DNA of 64,000 bases, taken from NCBI GenBank assembly GCA_019639075.1, contig JAHBSO010000014.1, positions 1 to 64,000 on the forward strand. Reading direction: 5' to 3'. Positions within the stretch are counted from its first letter, which is position 1. Every line of letters begins with the position of its first letter. The DNA is from Actinomycetota bacterium. GTDB lineage: Bacteria > Actinomycetota > Acidimicrobiia > Acidimicrobiales > Iamiaceae. Of the stretch, positions 25,855-34,321 are shown one piece after another. The notes below the pieces were generated by a model, which was not told the DNA's origin, searched no databases, and saw only the letters and a list, made by a program, of their open reading frames with translations. A program made the translations under genes and the position numbers.

Positions 25855-25870
25855 CCCCCGGTGCAGGGGG
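25855..25870 (-). promoter_or_regulatory. hairpin directly upstream of the DUF2469 start
   Basis: Five C and five G residues flank GGTGCA, forming a stable stem about 7 bases before the start codon. It could cover the ribosome-binding region. This is inference from symmetry alone. Confidence 0.35.
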
Positions 25871-25950
25871 TAGGAGGCTCGCGTTCACACCGAGCATGCT
25901 ACGCGCCACCTCTGACCGTCCGACACGCCGGAGTGGTCCGGCGGGTGCGA

Positions 25951-26298
25951 TCAGAACTCGCGCTTCTCCTTGACCTTCGCGGCCTTCCCGACCCGGTCGC
26001 GGAGGTAGTAGAGCTTGGCCCGGCGCACGTCGCCCCGGGTGAAGACCTCGATCTTGTCGATGATCGGCGAGTGCACCGGGAAGGTGCGCTCGACGCCGAC
26101 GCCGTAGGACAGCTTCCGGACCGTGAAGGTCTCCTGGAGGCCACCGCCGGAGCGGGCGATCACGACGCCCTGGAACACCTGCACCCGCTCCTTGGAGCCC
26201 TCGACGACCCGCACGTGGACCTTGAGGGTGTCGCCGGCCTGGAAGTCCGGGACGTCGTCCCGGAGGCTGGCCTGATCGATGAGGTCGGTGCGGTTCAT
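25951..26298 (-). CDS. rplS: 50S ribosomal protein L19
   Basis: This 115-residue protein is L19, located at the 30S-50S interface. The family signature is complete: [34 protein letters not shown] (read in segments), [22 protein letters not shown] and [18 protein letters not shown]. The usual neighbours trmD, rimM and rpsP lie upstream on the same strand but are separated by an unrelated plus-strand gene. A weak promoter, TTGGTC (26390-26395) and TAGCGT (26365-26370), lies upstream with 19-base spacing. Confidence 0.97.
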   Translation of the reverse strand: MNRTDLIDQASLRDDVPDFQAGDTLKVHVRVVEGSKERVQVFQGVVIARSGGGLQETFTVRKLSYGVGVERTFPVHSPIIDKIEVFTRGDVRRAKLYYLRDRVGKAAKVKEKREF

Positions 26299-26450
26299 GA
26301 CGGGTTCCTGGATGGTGAGATCGTGGTGGGCGGGCGAGGCTGGGGCCCGCGACAGCAGACCGAAACGCTAGACCCCAGGCCCTCCGACCGACCAATCGGC
26401 CCACCCCTGCCCACCTCCGACACCCCACCCCTGGCCCACCCCACCCCGTT

Positions 26451-26493
26451 CTGGCGTAGACCTTGGTGGCATCCCCACCCGGACCTACGCCAG
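26451..26493. repeat. palindromic repeat, left copy (CTGGCGTAG family)
   Basis: Nine-base arms CTGGCGTAG (26451-26459) and CTACGCCAG (26485-26493) enclose a 25-base spacer that contains GGTGGC and CCACC. The same arms, an equal 25-base spacer and the same GGTGG/CCACC inner stem recur at 27328-27390. The two copies bracket one unknown gene. This copy lies between divergent genes, so it is not simply a terminator of either. Confidence 0.7.
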
Positions 26494-26532
26494 TTCGCTG
26501 GAGAGGTGGGGTCCATCGACCGATCGGAAGCC

Positions 26533-27327
26533 GTGGACATCGACGACATGGGTGAGGGTCGCACCGTCGACCCCCGCCTCGGCCCCGACGACCGCAGCGT
26601 CTTCATCGACCTCGATTCCCACGGGCCCGCGCTGGGCGACATCCACGAGGTCCTGGGCAACCTGCAGCGCGAGGGCGCCCGCGTCCTGGCCTTCGACCAG
26701 CGGCCCTCGATCATGCGCATCGTGGTGGCACGGGACGACGAGGCGCGCGTGCGGACCGAGCTGTTCGGCAACGTCGGGTTCTCCACCGCCGACGGACGGC
26801 CGGGCGGAACCGAGGCCCACGGCCTCCCGGCGGTCGACGGCCCGGACGGCTGGTACCAGGTCGACCTCGAAGCCCTCCCCGACGACCTGACCGCGGTGGT
26901 CGACGACCTGTGGCAGGCCGGCGCCGACGTCGTCTGGTACCCGCGTCCCGGCGACGGGCCCTACGACCGCGGCCGACCCTGGCCGTGCCGCGTCCTCGTC
27001 GCTCCAGCGCACCTGGAGCGGGTCGCGGCGGAGCTCGACGACGCCTTCGGACCGGCCGGCGCGCCCGTCGCCGGCGACGAGGCCGACGATGCCGCGTGGG
27101 TCGAGCTGGACCTCGGCGACGTCCGGGTGGTCGACGTCGAGCTGGTGGCCGGGAACCTCCTCGGCGACGGCGTCGACGTCGACGTGGTGACCGACGAGGA
27201 CGACGACCGGGCGGTCCGAACCTGCCTGATCGTGTACCCGACCGCCGACGAGGACGCGGTGCTCGACGCACTCGCCGCCGCAGGGCTGATCTCCGCCTTC
27301 GACCGCGACCGCCTCTCGTCCCTCTGA
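26533..27327 (+). CDS. unknown acidic protein, bracketed by palindromic repeats
   Basis: This 264-residue protein matches no family I recognise. It is acidic, with few Cys or Lys and no membrane segment, and seems to hold three similar alpha/beta units: around 17-85 (SVFIDLDSHGPALGDIHEVL, RVLAFDQRPSIMRIVVARDD), 105-178 (GWYQVDLEALPDDLTAVVDD, RPWPCRVLVAPAHLERVAAE) and 190-258 (AAWVELDLGDVRVVDVEL, AVRTCLIVYPTADEDAVLDA). Each unit pairs a DL-rich strand-helix with a later 'R-V-V/L-V' strand. Either GTG 26533 or ATG 26548 may be the start. It is the only plus-strand gene between rplS and trmD and has related palindromes on both sides. Confidence 0.65.
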   Translation: MDIDDMGEGRTVDPRLGPDDRSVFIDLDSHGPALGDIHEVLGNLQREGARVLAFDQRPSIMRIVVARDDEARVRTELFGNVGFSTADGRPGGTEAHGLPAVDGPDGWYQVDLEALPDDLTAVVDDLWQAGADVVWYPRPGDGPYDRGRPWPCRVLVAPAHLERVAAELDDAFGPAGAPVAGDEADDAAWVELDLGDVRVVDVELVAGNLLGDGVDVDVVTDEDDDRAVRTCLIVYPTADEDAVLDALAAAGLISAFDRDRLSSL

Positions 27328-27390
27328 CCCCACCGAACTGGCGTAGGTGGTGGTGGCCATGCCACCGGGAGCTACGCCAGTTCGGTGGGG
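27328..27390. repeat. palindromic repeat, right copy; possible bidirectional terminator
   Basis: Perfect 19-base arms (27328-27346 and 27372-27390) enclose a 25-base spacer with its own GGTGGC-CAT-GCCACC stem. It begins right after the stop of the unknown gene and overlaps the trmD stop codon, so it separates two convergent genes and could stop both transcripts. Its core arms match the left copy at 26451-26493. Confidence 0.75.
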
Positions 27391-28130
27391 TCGGTGGGGT
27401 CGGTGGGTGCTTGGAGGTCGAACTCGGCGAGGAGGGCCCGGTCGTCGTCGGTGAGGCCGCCGCGGGCCTCGATCAGGTCGGGGCGACGGGCGACCGTGCG
27501 GGCCAGCGCCTGCGCCCGGCGCCAGCGGGCCACCCGCCCGTGGTCGCCGGACCGCAGCACCTCGGGCACGTCCCAGCCCCGGAAGGTCGCCGGGCGGGTG
27601 TACTGCGGGTACTCGAGCAGGCCGTCGCTGAACGACTCGTCGTCGGCCGAGGTGGTGTTGCCCATCACGCCGGGCACCAGGCGACCCACCGCCTCGACGA
27701 TCGCCATCGCCGCCACCTCTCCCCCGTTGAGGACGAAGTCGCCGAGCGACAGCTCGCCGTCGCACAGGTACTCGACGACCCGCGCGTCGACGCCCTCGTA
27801 GCGACCGCAGAGGAGGCTGAAGCCGTCGAGCGCGGCCAGCTCCCGCGCGACCGACTGGTCGAACGGGCGCCCGGCCGGACCGAGGAAGAAGAGCGGCCGC
27901 GGCGGCTGCACCTGCTCGACCGCCCCGAACAGCGGCTCGGGCATGAGCACCATGCCGGCACCGCCGCCGAACGGCGAGTCGTCGACGCTGCGGTGCACGT
28001 CGGTCGCCTCGGACCGGAGGTCGTGACAGCGCACGTCGAGGAGCCCGCGCTCGCGCGCCTTGCCGATCAGGCTGCGGCCGGCGAAGGATTCGACCAGGTC
28101 GGGGAAGATCGTGAAGACGTCGATGCGCAC
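27372..28130 (-). CDS. trmD: tRNA (guanine-37-N1)-methyltransferase
   Basis: This 252-residue SPOUT enzyme makes m1G37 next to the anticodon, preventing frameshifts. The family order is complete: RIDVFTIFPDLVESFAGRSL, VDDSPFGGGAGMVLMPEPL, the knot region LLCGRYEGVDARVVEYL and GDFVLNGGEVAAMAIVEAV, and the C-terminal PQYTRPATFRGWDVPEVLRSGDH read in parts. The last residues (APTDPTDPTELA) are encoded within the right-hand palindrome, and the stop codon lies in its arm. It is followed upstream by rimM after a 4-base gap. Confidence 0.96.
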   Translation of the reverse strand: MRIDVFTIFPDLVESFAGRSLIGKARERGLLDVRCHDLRSEATDVHRSVDDSPFGGGAGMVLMPEPLFGAVEQVQPPRPLFFLGPAGRPFDQSVARELAALDGFSLLCGRYEGVDARVVEYLCDGELSLGDFVLNGGEVAAMAIVEAVGRLVPGVMGNTTSADDESFSDGLLEYPQYTRPATFRGWDVPEVLRSGDHGRVARWRRAQALARTVARRPDLIEARGGLTDDDRALLAEFDLQAPTDPTDPTELA

Positions 28131-28134
28131 GGCG

Positions 28135-28608
28135 TCAGCCGTCCTCGTCGTCCCCGAGCAGCCCCGGCGGTGGATCGACGACCACGCGCTCGGGCAGACC
28201 GGAGCCGTCGGTCACGAACCCGACCGGTACGAGGGTGCCGTCGTCGAGCTCCAGCAGGTCGTCGGCCGGGTTGGCCAGCACCGCGGCGACGGTGCCCCAG
28301 GTGCGCCCGTCGGGCGTGGCGACCGTGGCCCCCACCAGTTCGTGGACCCACAGCGCGTCGGGGTCGTCGATCGGCTCGGCCCGCACGATCTGGCCGTTGA
28401 GCGCCTCCGCGGCCTCCCGGCCGGACACCCCGGCGAGGCGGACGAGGAAGCGGTGCTGATAGGGCTGGATCGCCTCGACGGTGACCGGACCGTCGTCGAG
28501 GAACCACACCGCCCCGGGCGCGGTGCGCTCGGGGCGGTCGGAGGTGATGGAGACGAGCAGCTCGCCCTTCAGGCCGTGCGGCTTGCCGATCCGCCCGATC
28601 TCGAGCAT
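28135..28608 (-). CDS. rimM: 16S rRNA processing protein RimM
   Basis: This 157-residue protein aids 30S head assembly with S19. Both domains are visible: the N-terminal barrel LEIGRIGKPHGLKGELLVSI with RFLVRLAGVSGREAAEALNG, and the PRC-like barrel LWVHELVGATVATPDG with DDLLELDDGTLVPVGFV. I chose ATG 28608, where homology begins. An in-frame ATG at 28632 would add MVERSRNP, which looks like a translated fragment of the interspersed repeat seen elsewhere in the window. Confidence 0.93.
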   Translation of the reverse strand: MLEIGRIGKPHGLKGELLVSITSDRPERTAPGAVWFLDDGPVTVEAIQPYQHRFLVRLAGVSGREAAEALNGQIVRAEPIDDPDALWVHELVGATVATPDGRTWGTVAAVLANPADDLLELDDGTLVPVGFVTDGSGLPERVVVDPPPGLLGDDEDG

Positions 28609-28653
28609 GGGGTTCCGACTCCGCTCAACCAACGGGCAGTCGCTCCGGGTCGA

Positions 28654-28935
28654 TCAGTCGACGAACTCGATGTCGACCGAGACGTCGTCCTTCACGGCGG
28701 CGGCGCGCACGACGGTGCGGATCGACTGGGCGATGCGGCCCCGCTTGCCGATGACGCGACCCATGTCGCCGTCGCCGACGCGCACGTCGAGCTGGAGGGT
28801 GCCGCGGCGACCCTCGACGGTCGAGACCGACACGGCCTCGGGGTCGTCGACGACCTGCTTCACGAGGTACTCGAGGACGGCGACGGCGTTGGGGGCCTCG
28901 CCGACGCCCGAGCCGGTGGACTCGGCGTCGCTCAC
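28654..28935 (-). CDS. khpA: KH-domain RNA-binding protein (KhpA-like)
   Basis: This 93-residue protein is one KH domain: [17 protein letters not shown], then the GxxG loop in [19 protein letters not shown], and a final VSVDIEFVD strand. KhpA-type proteins bind RNA with a Jag/KhpB partner in other bacteria, and the gene normally lies between rpsP and rimM, as here. The GTG start overlaps the rpsP stop (GTGA). Confidence 0.92.
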   Translation of the reverse strand: MSDAESTGSGVGEAPNAVAVLEYLVKQVVDDPEAVSVSTVEGRRGTLQLDVRVGDGDMGRVIGKRGRIAQSIRTVVRAAAVKDDVSVDIEFVD

Positions 28936-29219
28936 GACTCGGCGGCCGCGGCGGCCGGGGCCGCGCCCTTGAACTGGTCCCAGGTGCCGGCGATCTTCAG
29001 CAGCTTCTCGACGGCCTCGGTCGGCTGGGCGCCGTTGCGGAGCCACTTGAGCGCCTTCTCGTCGTCGATGAGCACCACCGACGGCTCCTGACGGGGCTGG
29101 TAGGTGCCCACGATCTCGATGAAGCGGCCGTTGCGCGGGGAGCGGGAGTCGGCCGCGACGACGCGGTAGGTGGGCTGCTTCTTCTTGCCCATCCGCATGA
29201 GGCGGAGCTTGACGGCCAT
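28932..29219 (-). CDS. rpsP: 30S ribosomal protein S16
   Basis: This 95-residue protein is S16: [40 protein letters not shown] and [20 protein letters not shown], plus a short Ala-rich tail. AGGAAG lies upstream of the ATG. A possible promoter with TTGCGC (29312-29317) and CACCAT (29288-29293) at 18-base spacing lies about 70 bases upstream, adjoining the interspersed repeat block. Confidence 0.96.
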   Translation of the reverse strand: MAVKLRLMRMGKKKQPTYRVVAADSRSPRNGRFIEIVGTYQPRQEPSVVLIDDEKALKWLRNGAQPTEAVEKLLKIAGTWDQFKGAAPAAAAAES

Positions 29220-29328
29220 GCTGTGGTCTTCCTGTTCCTGGTGAACTCGGTGCGAGGCGGGGGTCGGAGCGGTCCGACCGGCCTTCCATGGTGCGCCATC
29301 GGGACCGTCCGGCGCAAAAGTGTCGGCG

Positions 29329-29470
29329 TTTCGACTGCGCTCGCTGGCGCTCGCTCCGCTCAACGAACAGCCACCCTGCTCCTTGAGCGAGCGAAGCGAG
29401 TCGAAAGGCAGACAGACGTCGAGCGCAGCGAGGCCGAGCGTTTCGACTCGCTTCGCTCGCTCGACGAACG
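29329..29470. repeat. interspersed inverted repeats (TTTCGACTCGC...GCTC family)
   Basis: This block holds at least three units of one repeat type: 29329-29368, an inverted unit around 29382-29407 and a direct unit around 29441-29464. The core is TTTCGACTCGCTTCGCTCGC or its complement, often followed by AACGAACAG or CTTGAGC. The units pair with one another. Translated, they give the familiar [14 protein letters not shown] peptides. The same family recurs at 57690-57890 and as a fragment near 28619-28632. Confidence 0.8.
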
Positions 29471-29481
29471 GCTGGGACCGC

Positions 29482-29958
29482 TCAAGGGGCAGGGGGGAGG
29501 TGCTTCTCGCCGAAGTAGGCGGCGGCGGGGTTGCCGTTGTAGTTGTCGATCTCCCGGAAGCCGGCCCGTTCGTAGAGGCGGCGGGCGCCGGGCTGGCGGT
29601 CGCCGGTGTCGAGGCGCAGCGTGCCGTAGCCGAGCCGCCGGGCCTCGTCCTCCAGGGCGGCGAGGAGCGTCTGGGCGACCCCGCTCCCCCGACGGTCGGG
29701 CACGACGTACATCCGCTTGATCTCGCCGATGCCGTCGGAGAACCGCTTCACGCCCCCGCAGCCGACCGCCTCGTCGCCGTCGTAGCCGACGAGGAACACG
29801 CCATCGGGAGGGCCGAGCTCTGCCGGACCGGCCTTCGGCATGTCGGCGGCGTCGAGGTCGAGGCCGTCGTAGAGGACGCGCATCTCCTCGACCATCGCCG
29901 CGGCCAACCGCCGGCCGTCGCCGTCGTCGACCGGCACGGCCCGGAACTCGATGGTCAC
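29482..29958 (-). CDS. GNAT family N-acetyltransferase
   Basis: This 158-residue acetyltransferase has the GNAT core: [39 protein letters not shown], the acetyl-CoA loop [21 protein letters not shown] (RRGSGVA) and the [20 protein letters not shown] ending. The last motif resembles acetyltransferases of the PhnO/YjgM type. The substrate is unknown. It lies between ffh and the repeat block and may be an accessory insertion in the ffh-rpsP interval. Confidence 0.9.
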   Translation of the reverse strand: MTIEFRAVPVDDGDGRRLAAAMVEEMRVLYDGLDLDAADMPKAGPAELGPPDGVFLVGYDGDEAVGCGGVKRFSDGIGEIKRMYVVPDRRGSGVAQTLLAALEDEARRLGYGTLRLDTGDRQPGARRLYERAGFREIDNYNGNPAAAYFGEKHLPPAP

Positions 29959-29971
29959 TCGGTCGGCGGGA

Positions 29972-31414
<1,443 letters not shown>

Positions 31415-31447
31415 GGGGACCCGAGCGTATCGGAAACCCTCGACCTC

Positions 31448-31496
31448 GAACTTTGTCCGGAAGTGCGCGCATTGCGCGCACTTCCGGACAAAGTTC
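31448..31496. repeat. 49-base perfect palindrome between ffh and the ftsY unit
   Basis: Arms of 24 bases (31448-31471 and 31473-31496) are exactly complementary around one central base; each contains GAACTTTGTCCGG and GTGCGCGC. It lies just downstream of the YtxH-like stop and just upstream of the ffh promoter, so it may terminate the ftsY unit. There is no U-tract and the arms are longer than a typical terminator, so a mobile palindromic element is also possible. Confidence 0.8.
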
Positions 31497-31507
31497 GGGG
31501 AGGCGGG

Positions 31508-31717
31508 TCAGACGACGGGGTCGATGGACTCCGGGACCGGGCCGCGGCGCTGCTCCTCGATGCGGGCCTTCAGTCGGGCCCGGAGGACGGCGCCGCGCTC
31601 GGGGGCGATGAGCATGCCGATGCCGATGCCGACGGCCAGCAGCAGACCGCCGCGCACGCCCGAGAGCTTGAGGAACCCCCGGAGGAGCTTGAAGGGGAAG
31701 AGCAGGAACGAGATCAC
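31508..31717 (-). CDS. YtxH-like small membrane protein
   Basis: This 69-residue protein has two hydrophobic stretches (ISFLLFPFKLLRGFLKL and GGLLLAVGIGIGMLIAPERG), followed by a basic coil (LRARLKARIEEQRRG). The 'GIGIGMLIAPERG' boundary is typical of YtxH-type membrane proteins (GxxxGxLxAPxxG), whose role is unknown. It is 57 bases downstream of ftsY on the same strand and may be in its transcript. Confidence 0.75.
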   Translation of the reverse strand: MISFLLFPFKLLRGFLKLSGVRGGLLLAVGIGIGMLIAPERGAVLRARLKARIEEQRRGPVPESIDPVV

Positions 31718-31774
31718 GGTGCGGTGCCTCCGGCGGGCGGGTGGTGGGTGGGTCCTACCCCGTGCGGGCGGGGA

Positions 31775-32893
31775 TCAGCCCTCGAAGAGGGCGTCGACGA
31801 ACTCGTCGGGGTCGAAGTCGATCAGGTCCTCGACCTGTTCACCGAGGCCGACGAGCTTGACCGGGATGCCGAGCTCGGACTGGATGGCGAACACGATGCC
31901 GCCCTTCGCCGAACCGTCGAGCTTGGTGAGCACGACCCCGGTGACCTCGACCGCCTCGGTGAACTGGCGGGCCTGGACGAGGCCGTTCTGGCCGGTGGTG
32001 GCGTCGAGCACGAGGAGCACCTCGGTGACGTGACCGGGCTCCTTGTCGGCGACCCGGCGGACCTTGCGGAGCTCGTCCATGAGGTTCGTCTTGGTGTGGA
32101 GCCGGCCGGCGGTGTCGGCCAGCACGAGGTCGGCGCCCTTGGACGACGCCGACTGGATGGCGTCGAAGATGATCGCGCTCGGATCGGCGCCCTCGGCGCC
32201 CCGCACGAGGTCGGCGCCGGCCCGGCCGGACCAGGTCTCGAGCTGCTCGGCGGCCGCCGCCCGGAAGGTGTCGCCCGCCGCCATCATCACGGTGTGGCCG
32301 GCGTCGACCTGCCGCTTGCCGAGCTTGCCGATGGTGGTGGTCTTGCCCACGCCGTTGACGCCGACGAACAGCCAGACGTTGGTCTCGTCGTCGTCCATCC
32401 GCAGGCTCCGGTCCGAGCCGGCGAGGCGCGACTTCATCTCGACCTTGAGCGCCTCGATCAGTTGGTCGCCGGTCTCGAGCCCCTCGTCGGTCACGCGGGC
32501 CCGAAGGTCGTCGAGCAGGTCGGTGGCCGGCCCGATGCCGACGTCGGCCCGGATGAGCGCCTCCTCGAGGTCGTCCCAGGTGTCCTGGTCGATCGCGGAG
32601 CGACCGAGGATCCCGGCGAACGCGGTGCGGGCCTTGGCCAGGCGCTCCCGGAAGGTCGGCCTGCGACGGGGTGGCTCCGGCTCGGGCTCCGGCTCGACCG
32701 CCACCTCCTCGATGACCGGCTCGACGTCGGGCTTCGTCGGTGCGGTGTCGACGGCGGGCCCGTCGACGGACGGGCGGGTCGGCGGCGCCGGCTCGAGCTC
32801 GGGACCGGCGGCGGGACGGCGGGCGGTGAGGAGGTAGGCGCCGACGCCCACCAGGGCGAGGACGACGACGGCGATGACGATGACGGGCCACAT
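31775..32893 (-). CDS. ftsY: signal recognition particle receptor FtsY
   Basis: This 372-residue SRP receptor begins with a membrane helix (WPVIVIAVVVLALVGVGAYL), then an acidic Pro/Glu A domain (EPEPEPEPPRRRP), the N domain (RERLAKARTAFAGILGR) and the G domain: GVNGVGKTTTIGKLGK, DTAGRLHTKTNLMDEL, TKLDGSAKGG and LGEQVEDLIDFDPDEFVDAL. The N-terminal membrane anchor is common in actinobacterial FtsY and replaces the long acidic anchor of E. coli. smc, its frequent upstream neighbour, lies about 10 kb away here. Confidence 0.97.
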   Translation of the reverse strand: MWPVIVIAVVVLALVGVGAYLLTARRPAAGPELEPAPPTRPSVDGPAVDTAPTKPDVEPVIEEVAVEPEPEPEPPRRRPTFRERLAKARTAFAGILGRSAIDQDTWDDLEEALIRADVGIGPATDLLDDLRARVTDEGLETGDQLIEALKVEMKSRLAGSDRSLRMDDDETNVWLFVGVNGVGKTTTIGKLGKRQVDAGHTVMMAAGDTFRAAAAEQLETWSGRAGADLVRGAEGADPSAIIFDAIQSASSKGADLVLADTAGRLHTKTNLMDELRKVRRVADKEPGHVTEVLLVLDATTGQNGLVQARQFTEAVEVTGVVLTKLDGSAKGGIVFAIQSELGIPVKLVGLGEQVEDLIDFDPDEFVDALFEG

Positions 32894-32953
32894 GACGGAG
32901 GCGAGCCTACCGGTGGGGCCCTCCCGGACCGGACGGCCGGGACGAGGGTCGGA

Positions 32954-34267
32954 TCAGTTGCCGGGCGCCTGGCCCAGGGTGACCGGGACCTCGATGCTCT
33001 TGCCGTCACGCTGCACGGTGAGGGTGACGTGGTCGCCGGGACGGTTCGTCGAGATCTGGGCGACGAGGTCGATCATGCTCGACACCCGTTCGCCGTCGAC
33101 CGCGGTCACGAGGTCGCCCTCCTGGAGGCCCGCCTCGTCGGCCGGAGAGCCCGACTCGACCGAGGCGATGATCGAGCCGCTCTGGTCGCCGGTGGCGTCG
33201 GTGCCGCGGACCCCGAGGTAGCCCCCGACGGTCGACTCACCGGCGACGATGCGGTCGGCGACGACCTTGGCGATGTCGATCGGGATGGCGAAGCCGATGC
33301 CGACGTTGCCGGTGCTCGACTGGCTGCCGGTGATGATCGAGTCGTTGATGCCGATCACCCGGCCCTGACGGTCGGCGAGGGCGCCGCCGGAGTTGCCGGA
33401 GTTGATCGGGGCATCGGTCTGGATCGCCGGGATCGCACCGCCGGGCGTCTCGGTCGTGCGGCCGAGGGCGCTGACGATGCCAGCGGTGACGCTCTGGTCG
33501 AGCCCGAACGGGCTGCCGATGGCGATCGCCATCTGGCCGACCTGGAGGTCGACGCCAGTGGCGAGCGTCGCCACCGTCAGGTCGTCGACGCCTTCGATCG
33601 AGACGACGGCGACGTCGGTCGCGTCGTCGGAGCCGAGGACCTTTCCGTCGACCAGCCGCCCGTCGGCCAGGCGGACCTGCACCGCGGTCGAGCCGTCGAC
33701 CACGTGGCCCGCGGTGAGGATCAGCCCGCTCTCGTCGTAGATGAACCCGGAGCCGAGGCCTGCCTGGGTCTCGATCTGCACCACGGCCGGGGCGAGCGCG
33801 GCCGCGACCGCCGCGGCGGGCTCGGTGGCGTCGGCGTCGACCGGGCCCGGCACGGTGGACACGGTCTGGACCGTGCCGCTGTCCGAGGAGGTCGTCGCCG
33901 TGCTCGACGTGGCGTCGTCCTGGACCAGGTCCTTGCCGACCACGACGCCGCCGGCACCGGCCGCGAAGACCGCGGCCACGACCAGCACGGCCGCGATGCC
34001 GCGTCGGCCGCCACCACGGCGGGCTGGAGGTCGGGCCGGCGACGCCGGGAACTGGACGGAGCCGTTGGTCGGGGGCGTCGGGGGTGAGGGAGGAGCCGCC
34101 ACCGCCCCGCCGGGCCCCGGGTACGGGGGTGGGGCCACGGGGGGGCGGGGCGGTTGCGCACCGGCCGGGGGGAGGAAGCCGGTGTGCTGCGCACCGTCAG
34201 GGGCCTCCGGGGCTCGGGGAGCCCAGCGGGGCCCGACTGCGATGCGGGGGTCGGTCTGCTCGTCCAT
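32954..34267 (-). CDS. htrA: membrane-anchored HtrA-like serine protease with PDZ domain
   Basis: This 437-residue protease has a Pro-rich cytoplasmic segment (1-82), one membrane helix (90-110), a Thr/Ser linker, a trypsin-like domain with catalytic His188 (TAGHVVDG), Asp218 (DATDVAVV) and Ser293 (NSGNSGGAL), and a C-terminal PDZ domain (about 345-430, SPADEAGLQEGDLVTAVDGE). It should act outside the membrane in envelope protein quality control. GAAGGAG precedes the ATG. CCGAA-AAG-TTCGG (34303-34315) in the leader may be an operator. It lies downstream of the two-component genes, as in the mycobacterial mprA-mprB-pepD unit. Confidence 0.93.
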   Translation of the reverse strand: MDEQTDPRIAVGPRWAPRAPEAPDGAQHTGFLPPAGAQPPRPPVAPPPYPGPGGAVAAPPSPPTPPTNGSVQFPASPARPPARRGGGRRGIAAVLVVAAVFAAGAGGVVVGKDLVQDDATSSTATTSSDSGTVQTVSTVPGPVDADATEPAAAVAAALAPAVVQIETQAGLGSGFIYDESGLILTAGHVVDGSTAVQVRLADGRLVDGKVLGSDDATDVAVVSIEGVDDLTVATLATGVDLQVGQMAIAIGSPFGLDQSVTAGIVSALGRTTETPGGAIPAIQTDAPINSGNSGGALADRQGRVIGINDSIITGSQSSTGNVGIGFAIPIDIAKVVADRIVAGESTVGGYLGVRGTDATGDQSGSIIASVESGSPADEAGLQEGDLVTAVDGERVSSMIDLVAQISTNRPGDHVTLTVQRDGKSIEVPVTLGQAPGN

Positions 34268-34321
34268 GGCGTCTCCTTCGAGGGCGACGGTACGACCGCC
34301 TTCCGAAAAGTTCGGTAAACG

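Noticed and set aside
26365..26395. A strong rplS promoter
   Set aside because: TTGGTC and TAGCGT are present but spaced by 19 bases; kept only as a weak suggestion in the rplS entry.
28609..28632. N-terminal extension of rimM (MVERSRNP)
   Set aside because: The extra residues come from an interspersed repeat fragment; RimM homology begins at the next Met.
34303..34315. Operator for the HtrA gene
   Set aside because: The CCGAA-TTCGG dyad has only 5-base arms; too short to claim as a separate feature.
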